Shown here one piece after another: positions 6,440 to 15,398 of a stretch of 22,364 nt of DNA; the stretch's first letter is position 1; every line of letters begins with the position of its first letter. The notes beneath the pieces are model-generated. The model was not told the origin of the DNA. It searched no databases and was given only the letters and a program-made list of their open reading frames with translations. The position numbers were made by a program, and so were the translations under genes. The DNA is taken from the NCBI GenBank assembly GCA_904501985.1, contig CAJGCT010000030.1, positions 1 to 22,364 on the forward strand, written 5' to 3'. This stretch comes from an uncultured Clostridia bacterium (GTDB taxonomy: Bacteria > Bacillota > Clostridia > Oscillospirales > CAG-272).

Positions 6440-6566
6440 TGCGCATTATATATCAAAGCCGTAAGCTGTGTTTTCAATTTTAAAAACATATATGTAAACT
6501 GCCTGCTTTGGGGCAAGAATAGAATATATCTCTTAAAATGAATCGATGCTTTGTCATGCTTGTGAT
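6440..6566. other. A+T-rich 3' flank of rny, nothing identified
   Basis: No coding frame is supported here. CAAAGC (6454-6459) and a later GCTTTG form a distant inverted repeat around an A/T-rich segment, which might be part of the rny 3' UTR. I could not match it to a known RNA. Confidence 0.4.
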
Positions 6567-8123
6567 TTATTTTGCATAGTCGATGGCGCGGGATTCGCGG
6601 ATCATGTGAACCTTGATCTGTCCCGGATACTGAAGCTCAGCTTCGATCTTCTGAACGATCTCACGCGCAATTACCACCATTTGCTCGTCGTTGACCTCCT
6701 CCGGCTTGACTGCGATTCTTATCTCGCGGCCTGCCTGAATAGCAAACGACTTGTCCACGCCGGGGAAGCTGTATGTGATCTCTTCAAGCTTCTGAAGGCG
6801 TTTGATGTAGTTTTCAAGATCCTCACGTCTTGCACCGGGGCGTGCCGCGGAAATGGCGTCCGCTGCCTGAACGATGATCGCGGTGATGGTCTGCGGCTCA
6901 ACGTCGTTGTGATGTGCTTCGATAGCGTGGAGAACTTCTTTGTTTTCTTTGAATTTCTTACAGATGTCAACACCAAGCTGTACATGGGAGCCTTCGATCT
7001 CCTGAGTGAGCGCCTTACCGATATCGTGGAGAAGACCTGCACGCTTTGCAAGGGTGCTGTCAACGCCAAGCTCGTCGGCAATCATGCCGGAGAGAAGTGC
7101 AACCTCAATTGAGTGGTCGAGTACATTCTGACCGTAGCTGGTACGGAAGCGAAGTCTTCCGAGAAGCTTTACAAGGTCAAGGCTGAGACCGTGAATGCCT
7201 GTGTCGTAGGTGGCGCGCTCGCCTGCCTGCTTGATCATCGCATCCACATCGCGTCTTGCCTTTTCAACCATTTCTTCAATACGCGCGGGATGGATGCGTC
7301 CGTCAGCAATAAGCTTTTCAAGCGCGATTCTTGCAACCTCGCGGCGTACCGGATCAAAGCTTGAAAGGGTGATAGCTTCGGGAGTGTCGTCGATTATGAG
7401 ATCAACGCCTGTCATTGCTTCGATAGCGTGGATATTGCGTCCCTCGCGACCGATTATGCGTCCCTTCATTTCATCGTTGGGCAGAGCCACAACGGAAACG
7501 GTTGCTTCGGTAACTGTTTCGGAAGCACAACGCTGAATGGCAAGGGAGAGAATATTCTTTGCCTTGGCGTCTGCTTCTTCCTTGAACTGCTGTTCATATT
7601 CGATGAGCTTCTGCGCGGTTTCGTGCTTAACCTCGTCGTCAATGCGAGATACGATCTGCGCTTTAGCCTCCTCGGCGGTAAGTCCGGCAACCTTTTCAAG
7701 AGTTTCGATCTCTTTCGATTTAAGCTCCTCGATCTCGGCTCTTGTGTCGTCGCATTCCTTAAGCTTCTTGTTAAGTGTTTCTTCTTTGCTCTCTAAAGTT
7801 TCAAGCTTGCGGTCGATCTGTTCCTCTTTCTTTGAAACACGCTGTTCAAGCTTTGAAAGCTCTGAACGGCGCTCCTTGATCTCGCGCTCGGCATCGTTTC
7901 TCTGACGAAGGATCTCCTCTTTTGCTTCAATGAGAGCTTCCTTCTTCTTGCTTTCAGCTGTACGCTCACCGTCTTCAATGATCTTGCGTGCCTGCTCCTC
8001 CGCAGAACCGATCTCGGCTTCGCCAACCTTTTTTCGGTACATAATTCCGAGGAATACGCCAAACGGCAAGCACACCAAAGCGGTGATTATAACGATTATA
8101 ACTTTGATTATGATGTCAGTCAA
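6567..8123 (-). CDS. rny: Ribonuclease Y
   Basis: This 518-residue membrane-anchored endoribonuclease initiates mRNA decay in Firmicutes. An N-terminal transmembrane helix (about 4-28) is followed by a long charged coiled coil (about 40-190). Next comes a KH RNA-binding domain (about 210-275) with the GxxG loop as IIGREGRN. The HD phosphohydrolase domain (about 330-430) has H337, the LLHDIGK motif (364-370) and AIEAHHND. The order and length are those of the family. The start is TTG at 8123, chosen because AAGGAGGTG lies nine bases upstream and the membrane helix begins at once. It is transcribed alone from a promoter about 140 bases upstream and ends in a hairpin terminator. Confidence 0.96.
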   Translation of the reverse strand: MTDIIIKVIIVIITALVCLPFGVFLGIMYRKKVGEAEIGSAEEQARKIIEDGERTAESKKKEALIEAKEEILRQRNDAEREIKERRSELSKLEQRVSKKEEQIDRKLETLESKEETLNKKLKECDDTRAEIEELKSKEIETLEKVAGLTAEEAKAQIVSRIDDEVKHETAQKLIEYEQQFKEEADAKAKNILSLAIQRCASETVTEATVSVVALPNDEMKGRIIGREGRNIHAIEAMTGVDLIIDDTPEAITLSSFDPVRREVARIALEKLIADGRIHPARIEEMVEKARRDVDAMIKQAGERATYDTGIHGLSLDLVKLLGRLRFRTSYGQNVLDHSIEVALLSGMIADELGVDSTLAKRAGLLHDIGKALTQEIEGSHVQLGVDICKKFKENKEVLHAIEAHHNDVEPQTITAIIVQAADAISAARPGARREDLENYIKRLQKLEEITYSFPGVDKSFAIQAGREIRIAVKPEEVNDEQMVVIAREIVQKIEAELQYPGQIKVHMIRESRAIDYAK

Positions 8124-8141
8124 TTACAGAACACCTCCTTA
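8124..8141 (-). promoter_or_regulatory. Strong ribosome binding site that sets the rny TTG start
   Basis: On the - strand AAGGAGGTG followed by nine bases precedes TTG at 8123. The near-perfect anti-16S match makes up for the non-ATG start. Confidence 0.85.
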
Positions 8142-8262
8142 TTTTCTAAAAGTTCTGAATATTTAAGTTTTTTTGTAAATGCAATTATCAAGACACCCAA
8201 TTCGCGCCTCCATCACAAGACACAAATAGGGCAGTATAAATACAATAATCACACATACTTAT

Positions 8263-8291
8263 ATTTTATACAAAAATCAAGCATATGTCAA
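8263..8291 (-). promoter_or_regulatory. Probable rny promoter
   Basis: On the - strand TTGACA (8291-8286) and TAAAAT (8268-8263) are separated by 17 bases. A transcript starting near 8256 would carry about 130 bases of A+T-rich 5' UTR. Confidence 0.65.
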
Positions 8292-8415
8292 GGGGAATTT
8301 CGCAAATTTTATTGAAATTATTAAAAAATATTAAAAAATTGCCTATGCTGGTCAATGAAACGGTGCGGGCTACGAAACGGACAGTCGAGGACGCCTGCCC
8401 CTACGAGATGCCGCC

Positions 8416-8626
8416 GCGCGCCGCAAAGCGGTCGCGCCCGACAACACAAACAATTACCACCACCCAAGCCGCCGGAATGGTGAGGACCCATGCAGGCGGC
8501 GCGAGTAGTGCGCCCAAATGTTTCTGCACACGCGTGACCTTAGCGGTGTGTTAAGTCCCCTGTATAAAGTTCTTTGCGGAGCTTTTTATGCACATCGCAG
8601 AGCGATGTGCTCAAGAACAGCGACCG
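8416..8626 (+). repeat. Dispersed intergenic repeat, copy B
   Basis: The same ordered blocks as copy A run from ACACAAAC at 8444 to GCGACCG at 8620-8626. They are preceded by a G+C hairpin, CCGC-AAA-GCGG extended by GCGCG/CGCGC with a bulged T (8416-8437). The distal stem-loop differs: instead of T/A runs it holds GCACATCGC-AGA-GCGATGTGC (8590-8610). It fills the space between thiI and the rny promoter. No gene is supported in 8292-8637. Confidence 0.85.
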
Positions 8627-8637
8627 TATCCTTGCCG

Positions 8638-9816
8638 TTAGTCCTCAATCCGAATATTGTAAGTGTTCAGCGTATCGTAAGCCTCGTCGCAAAGAGCCGC
8701 GAAATCAAGCTTTGCCTCCTCGGCAAGCACATTTTCAAGCTCGGGACGGGTCTTGGGATGACGGGGGGTGAATACAGTGCAGCAGTCCTCATAAGGAAGA
8801 ATGGATGTCTCAAAAGTGCCGATCTTTCTGGCAATGGAAACGATCTCCTCCTTGTCAAGACCGATGCAGGGGCGGTATACAGGCATGTTTACCGCATTGT
8901 CCGTCGCTTCAATGGCTTTCATGGTCTGACTTGCCACCTGTGCAAGACTTTCGCCTGTAATTAACGCGTGGCAGTGGTTGCGGCGCGCAACACGCTCGGC
9001 AAGTGTCATCATGTAGCGGCGGAGAAGCAGGGTGAAGTAATCTTCGTCGCAGGCGCGGCGAAGCTCCTCCTGAATATGGGTAAGAGATATAACGTGAAGC
9101 TTTATGTGCGTCGTGTACTCGCAGAGAAGCCGCGCAAGCTCCATTACCTTCTCTTTGGCGCGTTCCGACGTGTATGGGAAGCTCTCAAAGTGAAGAGCTT
9201 CAAGCGTTACACCGCGTTTTGCTATCATGTAGCCGGCAACAGGACTGTCAATACCGCCTGAAAGCAGAAGAAGACCCTTGCCGCTTGATCCAAGGGGCAT
9301 ACCGCCGGCTCCCTTGATGCCGCCTGCATGAATATACGCTCCGCGCTCGCGGATTTCAACTCTTACGGTGACTTCGGGATTGTTTACGTCAACTTTGAGC
9401 CTTGGGCAGGCTTCAAGTACAGCTCCGCCCACCTCACGCATAAGCTCAGGGGACTTTAAAGGGAAGCTCTTGTCGCTTCGTCTGGCATCCGCCTTAAATG
9501 TGCGCGCGCCAACAAGAAACTGAGGCAGATATTCCTTTGCCGCCGCTTTTATGGCATCAATATCCTTTTCTACCACTACAGCGCGGTCGATTGATACGAT
9601 TCCGAATACCTTTTTGGCGTATTCAAGTGCAAGCTCCAGGTCGCAGTCTTCATTTTTCGGCTCAATATATATGGTGCTCTGGGCATAAGTCACGTCAAAG
9701 TCGCCTGCACGCTTAACCCTTGTGCGAAGCTCCTTAATGAGCAGATTTTCAAAGTACGAGCGGTTTGCACCCTTAAGAATAAGCTCGCCGTATTTACAAA
9801 GAAGCACTTCTTTCAT
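8638..9816 (-). CDS. thiI: tRNA 4-thiouridine synthase (ThiI)
   Basis: This 392-residue cytoplasmic enzyme adenylates U8 of tRNA and transfers sulfur to make 4-thiouridine; in some species it also supplies sulfur for thiamine. It shows an N-terminal ferredoxin-like domain, a THUMP domain (about 60-165), then a PP-loop ATP pyrophosphatase domain with LLSGGIDSPVAG (184-195). PYEDCCTVFTPRHP (341-354) contributes the active-site cysteine region (C345/C346). There is no C-terminal rhodanese domain, so it is the Bacillus-like short form, which takes sulfur from a partner cysteine desulfurase. A desulfurase lies at 16594-17772 on the other strand. The gene begins four bases after the cca stop, with AAAGGAAA about 15 bases upstream. 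No convincing terminator follows. Confidence 0.95.
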   Translation of the reverse strand: MKEVLLCKYGELILKGANRSYFENLLIKELRTRVKRAGDFDVTYAQSTIYIEPKNEDCDLELALEYAKKVFGIVSIDRAVVVEKDIDAIKAAAKEYLPQFLVGARTFKADARRSDKSFPLKSPELMREVGGAVLEACPRLKVDVNNPEVTVRVEIRERGAYIHAGGIKGAGGMPLGSSGKGLLLLSGGIDSPVAGYMIAKRGVTLEALHFESFPYTSERAKEKVMELARLLCEYTTHIKLHVISLTHIQEELRRACDEDYFTLLLRRYMMTLAERVARRNHCHALITGESLAQVASQTMKAIEATDNAVNMPVYRPCIGLDKEEIVSIARKIGTFETSILPYEDCCTVFTPRHPKTRPELENVLAEEAKLDFAALCDEAYDTLNTYNIRIED

Positions 9817-9820
9817 AATG

Positions 9821-11065
9821 TTATGTGGTTTCCTTTCGATTTATCATTTCAAGCGCGGCACGCTCAAGTGTGCCGCGGTCATTTTTTAGGTTTCCGCTGA
9901 TGACCCCGTCAAGAAGGCGGTCAAGCACATTGCCGATAGACTTCGGCTCAGCCCCAAGCGAAAGAAGCCGATCTCCCCCAATCATAAGATCTGAGCGCGA
10001 ACAGCATTCGCCGCTTTCTATCACTTCCGAAAGCTCACCTAAAAGTGAGGGGGCATACTCAAATCTTGCTGTCCCCAGCTTTACGATATCCTTAGCACAC
10101 TCCGCGCCAACATCGCGGATAAGACGCTTAAGATCGGCTCTGCCGCTTATTTCGGTGCGCAGATGAAGAATGATGTTTTCGATATGCTGCCTTGTCTTAT
10201 TATCAAGCCGCAGATGGAAAAATGCCGATTTGAGCCGTTCGCGGCTGACATCGGAAATAAGCGCGGCATACATAAGGGGCAGGGATGCTCCCTCAAGCCG
10301 CTTCATGTATTCTCCGGCAAAAAGTATGTCGTCCTCTCCGAGTACCGGAAAAAGCTCCGCAAAAATCGGTGCGAAACCGGTGATTATATCCGGTGCTCTC
10401 TTTCCCATGAGAAGCTTTGACAGCTCTGCGGTGATTCGCTCCGCCGAAAGGCAGGCTACAAACTCGCGCATTTCTATGGCGGCGTCCGCTGTGCTTTTTT
10501 CGATATCAAAGTCAAGCACAGAGGAAAATCTCAGCGCACGGAGTATGCGCAGTGCATCCTCGTCAAAACGAAATTTCGGGTCGCCAACACAGCGAATAAG
10601 ACGCGCCTTGATGTCATCCATGCCGCCGTTAAGGTCTATTATCCCCTCCTCGTCGGAGTACGCCATAGCGTTGATTGTAAAATCACGGCGTTCAAGGTCT
10701 TTGTCGATACAGAGATGAAAGTTTACACCAATAGGATAACGATGACCTACATAAGTCTGCTCCGAGCGGAATGTGGTGACTTCCACAGGCTTGCCGTCGT
10801 ACACTACCGTGACCGTGCCGTGCTCAATGCCCGTGGGAATAGCCTTGAAGCCGGGAGCGTCGGAGAATATCTCCATTATGTCATAAGGCTTGCAGTTTGT
10901 GGTCACATCCCAATCGTTTGGCACGCTTCCAAGCAGTGCATCGCGCACACAGCCGCCAACAATATAGGCTTTGCCACGATAAAGCTCATCGCCGTCAAGG
11001 GGATCGTATTTTCTTATCTCTGCCATTACGGCTCGTACATAATCTGGGATATCTATTTTTATCAT
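9821..11065 (-). CDS. cca: CCA tRNA nucleotidyltransferase / poly(A) polymerase family
   Basis: This 414-residue class II nucleotidyltransferase adds or repairs the 3' CCA of tRNA. Seen in order are GGCVRDALLG (37-46), the catalytic DWD at 51-53, RRDFTINAMAY (126-136), and RFDEDALRILRALRFS (166-181), the template-like and flexible-loop motifs of bacterial CCA enzymes. The long C-terminal helical part binds the tRNA body. Specialisation as a CC- or A-adding enzyme cannot be excluded from sequence. It overlaps the upstream gene by four bases (ATGA) and is followed at once by thiI, another tRNA gene. Confidence 0.93.
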   Translation of the reverse strand: MIKIDIPDYVRAVMAEIRKYDPLDGDELYRGKAYIVGGCVRDALLGSVPNDWDVTTNCKPYDIMEIFSDAPGFKAIPTGIEHGTVTVVYDGKPVEVTTFRSEQTYVGHRYPIGVNFHLCIDKDLERRDFTINAMAYSDEEGIIDLNGGMDDIKARLIRCVGDPKFRFDEDALRILRALRFSSVLDFDIEKSTADAAIEMREFVACLSAERITAELSKLLMGKRAPDIITGFAPIFAELFPVLGEDDILFAGEYMKRLEGASLPLMYAALISDVSRERLKSAFFHLRLDNKTRQHIENIILHLRTEISGRADLKRLIRDVGAECAKDIVKLGTARFEYAPSLLGELSEVIESGECCSRSDLMIGGDRLLSLGAEPKSIGNVLDRLLDGVISGNLKNDRGTLERAALEMINRKETT

Positions 11066-12369
11066 ACCGGCACCGATTCCTTTTCGGAAGTCGGCTTGAT
11101 GTCATGTACCTTGGTGTTTCGTGCGGACTCCATCTGCTCACGGGCTACCGAAAGCATAAGCTTTATGCGGTTTTCCTGATTTACTCTGGTAGCACCGGGG
11201 TCGTAGTCAATGGGGACAATGTTTGAATCCGGGTGAAGCTCACGGAGTCTGCGGATCATGCCCTTGCCAACGATATGATTCGGCAGGCATCCGAAGGGCT
11301 GTGCACATACTATGTTGCCGTAGCCGCCCTCGATAAGCTCCAGCATTTCCGCGGTGAGAAGCCATCCCTCGCCCATCTTGCATCCGTAACCCTCGATGCC
11401 GTAAATAAGCTCGCGCAGGTGAGAATATGCCGTTGGGGGATTAAAGGAGCTGTTGTTTTTTACAGCGTCTATCTCTATCTGCTCGATTTCCGAGAGATAA
11501 TCAAAAAGTGCCTTGCATACAGCAAATTTTATCCTGCTTCCGCCGTAGAGCTTGATATCCTCCATGCGGTTGTCCACCTTGAAGAGAATAAAGCTCATAA
11601 GACCGGGGACATTGACCTCGCATCCCTCGCCTGCAAGAAATTCTTCAAGGTGATTGTTTGCAAGAGCGGAGAATTTTACATATATCTCGCCAACGATTCC
11701 AACCTTGACGCATTTTCGCGTGCGGTCGGTAGCGACTTCGGCAAATTCGCGCGCAATACGCTCCATGTACGAGCGCATAGCCTTTTTATTAAAGCCCCTG
11801 CCGCTATCAAATTCAGAAACAAGCAGGTCAGCCCATTTGTCAACAAGCCTGTCGGCATCTCCCTTGTTTATTTCGTAAGGGCGCACCTGATTTGCAAGCA
11901 GCATGAGAAGATCGCCGTATGCCATAGCCGCGATAAGGCGGCGGAGAAGCCCAAGAGTCAGCTTGAAGCCGCTGTTTCTTTCAAGTCCCGAAAGATTCAG
12001 CGAGATAACGGGAACATAGTCAAGCCCCGCTTTTTTCAGTGCTTTTCTAAGAAGGTGAATGTAGTTTGAAGCACGGCATCCACCGCCGGTCTGGGTGATG
12101 ATGAGTGCTGTTTTGTGGGTGTCGTATTTTCCGCTTTGAAGCGCGTCTATCATCTGACCGATGACGAGAAGCGCGGGATAACAGGTGTCATTGTGCACAT
12201 ATTTAAGTCCGCATTCAACAACCGAGCGTCCCTCATTCTTAAGAAGCTCTACATTGTATCCCTCGTTTGCGAAAACCTTGATAAGCAGCTTGAAATGATT
12301 TGAGAGCATATTGGGCACAAGGATAGTGTAATCCCTTCGCATTTCTTTTGTAAATTCCACTCTGTCCAT
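11062..12369 (-). CDS. 2-hydroxyacyl-CoA dehydratase-related protein (COG3581/HgdB-like), function unknown
   Basis: This 435-residue cytoplasmic protein is homologous to the C-terminal part of large activase/dehydratase-like fusion proteins common in anaerobes. Cysteines likely to bind an iron-sulfur cluster are C53, C63 (NDTCYPALL) and C98 (TQTGGGCRASNY), plus two in VCAQPFGCLPNH. I start at ATG 12369, which shares its A with the stop of the upstream gene (TAATG) and has AGAGGAGAG before it. An alternative start at 12402 would lengthen the overlap without matching the family. In many relatives this domain is fused to the activase; here it is a separate, coupled gene. The substrate is not known. 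Confidence 0.8.
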   Translation of the reverse strand: MDRVEFTKEMRRDYTILVPNMLSNHFKLLIKVFANEGYNVELLKNEGRSVVECGLKYVHNDTCYPALLVIGQMIDALQSGKYDTHKTALIITQTGGGCRASNYIHLLRKALKKAGLDYVPVISLNLSGLERNSGFKLTLGLLRRLIAAMAYGDLLMLLANQVRPYEINKGDADRLVDKWADLLVSEFDSGRGFNKKAMRSYMERIAREFAEVATDRTRKCVKVGIVGEIYVKFSALANNHLEEFLAGEGCEVNVPGLMSFILFKVDNRMEDIKLYGGSRIKFAVCKALFDYLSEIEQIEIDAVKNNSSFNPPTAYSHLRELIYGIEGYGCKMGEGWLLTAEMLELIEGGYGNIVCAQPFGCLPNHIVGKGMIRRLRELHPDSNIVPIDYDPGATRVNQENRIKLMLSVAREQMESARNTKVHDIKPTSEKESVPV

Positions 12370-15299
12370 TAAGCTCTCTCCTCTCTCTTTTTGGCTTCGC
12401 AAGCGGCAAACAGACTGCGGAGTCTTATTTTAACAGCACCAAGGTTGGTTATTTCGTCAATTTTTATCTGTGTGTAGATTTTTCCTGCCGATTCAAGTAT
12501 GGAGCGCACCTCATCGGTGGTTATGGCATCCACTCCGCATCCGAAGGACACAAGCTGAACGAGATTCATGTCACTTTCATCGCCGATATATTTAGCCGCG
12601 GCGTAAAGACGGGAGTGATAGGTCCACTGGTTGAGTACATTTACCTTGAATTTTTTAAGATTGTGGCTTACGGCATCCTCGGTAACGAGAACTGCACCGC
12701 ACTCGCATATAAGACGGTTGATACCGTGATTTGTTTCGGGGTCAACATGGTAGGGTCTGCCGGAAAGCACGATGATAGGCATATTTTTGTCACGCGCGAT
12801 CTTTATGTATTCCTCGCCCTTTGCACGGATTCTCGCAAGGAAGGATTCGCGCTCGGCATAAGCGGCATCACAGGCGGATTTGACCGCTTTTTTGTCAAGC
12901 TCGCCGAAATACTTTTCAAGTATGCCGTGAAGCTTTTCGGAGAAATCCTTTGGACGGTGAATGCCGATATAATCCTGAATGAATTTCACACCGTCCCTTA
13001 GGCGCGGCACATTTGCACCGATGACCTCGGGGTAATATGCCACGACGGGACAGTTGTAGTGATTGTCACCGAGCTTCTCGTCAAAGTTGTAGGTCATGCA
13101 GGGATAGAATATGGCATCAACGCCCTCGTCAATGAGTGCTTCTATGTGTCCGTGAAGCAGCTTCGCCGGGAAGCATACCGTGTCTGAGGGGATAGTCTGC
13201 TGACCGCGAAGATACAGCTTTCGGTCAGAGCGCGGCGAGGTCACAACCTCAAAGCCGAGCTTTGTGAAGAGCGTGTGCCAGAACGGAAGCATTTCGTACA
13301 TATTAAGTCCCATGGGCAGACCGATACGCGCCTTGGGGTTTTCAGGCTTACCTGTGTACGAGTTAAGAAGCCCCAGCTTGTATTCGTAAAGGTCGAAGTA
13401 TTCTGCCGACGCACCGCGGGCGGTGGGACGCTCACAGCGATTGCCGCCGATGAATTTTCTGCCGCCGTCAAAGGTGTTGACCGTAAGACGGCAGTGATTT
13501 TCACAAAGACCGCAGGTGGTGAGCTTCACATCGTGGCGGAAGCTTGCCAAAGCCTCGGCGTCAAGTAAAGTAGACGCGCCGCATGAGGTGTCCTTGGCAT
13601 AAATCGCGGCACCGTATGCACCCATAAGTCCCGCTATATTGGGGCGCACCACATTTCTGCCGATTTCCTGCTCAAATGCGCGCAGAACAGCATCGTTTAG
13701 GAATGTGCCGCCCTGTACCACAATATGCTCGCCAAGATCGTCAGGACCGGATGCGCGGATTACCTTGTACAGCGCATTTTTGACAACGGATATGGACAAG
13801 CCTGCGGAGATATTGTCAACAGTAGCACCGTCCTTCTGCGCCTGCTTTACGGATGAGTTCATGAACACCGTACAGCGTGAGCCAAGGTCAACGGGAGCTT
13901 TTGCGAACAAGCCCTGCGCCGCGAACTCCGCTATATCAACCCCAAGTGCGCCTGCAAAGGTTTGCAGGAAAGAGCCGCATCCCGATGAGCAGGCTTCGTT
14001 TAAGAAAATATTGTCGATAGCACCGTTTCTTATTTTGAAGCACTTGATATCCTGACCGCCGATGTCGATTATAAAATCCACCGAGGGCAGAAATTTCTTT
14101 GCCGCAAAGAAATGCGCCATTGTTTCAACGATTCCGCCGTCTGCGGCGAATGCATTTCTGACGATTTCCTCGCCGTAGCCGGTAACAGCTGAGCCGGCGA
14201 TTTTTATTTTCGGGTACTTTGCGTAAAATTCCGTAAGAAACTCCCGTATGATCGGTACGGGATTGCCGTTGTTGGGGCGGTACAGGGAGCAGAGAATGTC
14301 CCCGTCCTCGCTCATTACTACTACTTTGACTGTGGTAGAACCGGCATCAATGCCTATGTACGCCGAGCCGGAATAATTGCCCGGGTCTGCATATTCCACT
14401 CTGTCTGCGGCATGGCGTGCGGAAAATTCGCTGTAGTCGCTCTCCGACTCAAACAGCGGATTGCAGGAGAGATAGCGTCCCTCTGTGCGATAGCCGGCTA
14501 TTCTCTCAGCCGCCTCGCCAAGAGTTATATGCTCCGAGCCAAGCTCAGCACCGTATGCAGCACCGAGTGCAACAAAATAGAGGGAGTTCTCGGGGCAGAT
14601 TCCGCGAAGTCCAAGAGATTTATCAAAAGCATCACGAAGTCCGTCCATAAATGTAAGCGGACCGCCGAGATATACCACCTTTCCCTCAATGGGACGTCCC
14701 TGTGCCAGACCGGCGATTGTTTGGTTTACCACCGCATAGAAAATGCTCGCCGCGATGTCCTCTTTTTTCGCGCCTTGATTTATGAGGGGCTGAATGTCGC
14801 TTTTTGCGAACACGCCGCATCTTGACGCGATGGTATAGATTTTTTCGCACCCGTGGGAAAGCTCGTTAAGCTCGTCGGGAGTTATTGCAAGAAGTGTTGC
14901 CATCTGGTCGATAAAAGCTCCCGTACCGCCGGCGCAAGAGCCGTTCATGCGAACCTCCATTGTGCCGTCAAGATAGAGTATCTTGGCATCCTCGCCGCCA
15001 AGCTCGATCACCACGTCGGTTTCGGGGATTGTGCGCTTTACGGCAAGGCGTGTGGCGTATACCTCCTGAACGAATCCGATACCGCAGGATTCAGCCATGC
15101 CCATTCCGGCAGAGCCGGAAATTGACAGCACAGCATCGGATGCACCGGGCACCTCGGCACACAGCGTGCCGAGAAGCTCGGCAGTTGATTCCGTGATCTT
15201 GGCAAGGTGCCGCTTGTAGGATTTATATATGATTTTATCTTCATCGTCCAAAACGACGCATTTGAGGGTCGTTGAGCCGACATCGAGACCGATTTTCAT
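12369..15299 (-). CDS. Double-domain acyl-CoA dehydratase activase-related protein (BadF/HgdC type plus DUF2229/COG3580)
   Basis: This 976-residue protein has two tandem ASKHA-fold ATPase domains, of the kind that use ATP to drive electrons into 2-hydroxyacyl-CoA dehydratases. Domain 1 (1-255) has GLDVGSTTLK (4-13), LGGEDAKI (100-107), NGSCAGGTGAF (119-129) and SRCGVF (159-164). Domain 2 (315-570) has IGIDAGSTTVK (315-325), IGGQDIK (413-419), NEACSSGCGSF (434-444) and SRCTVF (474-479). C122, C161, C437 and C476 are the expected cluster ligands, here within one chain. The DUF2229 region after 590 carries C596, C599, C603 and C622. Start 15299 is preferred over 15356, because the -10 box at 15370-15375 would leave only about seven bases of leader for the latter. 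It heads the unit with the HgdB-like gene, cca and thiI. The enzymatic target is unknown. Confidence 0.85.
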   Translation of the reverse strand: MKIGLDVGSTTLKCVVLDDEDKIIYKSYKRHLAKITESTAELLGTLCAEVPGASDAVLSISGSAGMGMAESCGIGFVQEVYATRLAVKRTIPETDVVIELGGEDAKILYLDGTMEVRMNGSCAGGTGAFIDQMATLLAITPDELNELSHGCEKIYTIASRCGVFAKSDIQPLINQGAKKEDIAASIFYAVVNQTIAGLAQGRPIEGKVVYLGGPLTFMDGLRDAFDKSLGLRGICPENSLYFVALGAAYGAELGSEHITLGEAAERIAGYRTEGRYLSCNPLFESESDYSEFSARHAADRVEYADPGNYSGSAYIGIDAGSTTVKVVVMSEDGDILCSLYRPNNGNPVPIIREFLTEFYAKYPKIKIAGSAVTGYGEEIVRNAFAADGGIVETMAHFFAAKKFLPSVDFIIDIGGQDIKCFKIRNGAIDNIFLNEACSSGCGSFLQTFAGALGVDIAEFAAQGLFAKAPVDLGSRCTVFMNSSVKQAQKDGATVDNISAGLSISVVKNALYKVIRASGPDDLGEHIVVQGGTFLNDAVLRAFEQEIGRNVVRPNIAGLMGAYGAAIYAKDTSCGASTLLDAEALASFRHDVKLTTCGLCENHCRLTVNTFDGGRKFIGGNRCERPTARGASAEYFDLYEYKLGLLNSYTGKPENPKARIGLPMGLNMYEMLPFWHTLFTKLGFEVVTSPRSDRKLYLRGQQTIPSDTVCFPAKLLHGHIEALIDEGVDAIFYPCMTYNFDEKLGDNHYNCPVVAYYPEVIGANVPRLRDGVKFIQDYIGIHRPKDFSEKLHGILEKYFGELDKKAVKSACDAAYAERESFLARIRAKGEEYIKIARDKNMPIIVLSGRPYHVDPETNHGINRLICECGAVLVTEDAVSHNLKKFKVNVLNQWTYHSRLYAAAKYIGDESDMNLVQLVSFGCGVDAITTDEVRSILESAGKIYTQIKIDEITNLGAVKIRLRSLFAACEAKKREERA

Positions 15300-15369
15300 G
15301 GATTTACCAACCCTTTCTACAGGCAAAAGCTGGGATAAAGCTTCAGAAGCAAACATCAGTATACCTTTT

Positions 15370-15398
15370 ATTATAACACATAAAATTTATATTCGCAA
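15370..15398 (-). promoter_or_regulatory. Promoter of the activase-cca-thiI unit
   Basis: On the - strand TTGCGA and TATAAT (15375-15370) are 17 bases apart. The predicted transcript start near 15363 gives a 5' UTR of about 64 bases to ATG 15299. It lies back to back with the rnpB promoter. Confidence 0.7.

Noticed and set aside
6445..6475. A - strand TATAAT at 6445-6450 as a promoter
   Set aside because: It is followed directly by the rny terminator hairpin, so no meaningful transcript would result, and the spacing to a -35 is poor.
6190..6483. Small frames containing YKVFCGAFFQKSDR-like peptide, also near 8518 and 19540
   Set aside because: They arise from the dispersed repeat. The reading frame is not kept between copies, and no ribosome binding sites are seen.
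8590..8610. Terminator for thiI
   Set aside because: The hairpin is strong, but the - strand tail is ATAAAAAG rather than a T run. It is better seen as part of repeat copy B.
12370..12402. Upstream start for the HgdB-like protein
   Set aside because: It would overlap the activase by 34 bases. The TAATG junction with AGAGGAGAG fits better.
15300..15356. Earlier start for the activase
   Set aside because: The only good -10 box lies so close that its message would be almost leaderless, and the conserved domain begins at MKIGLDVGST.
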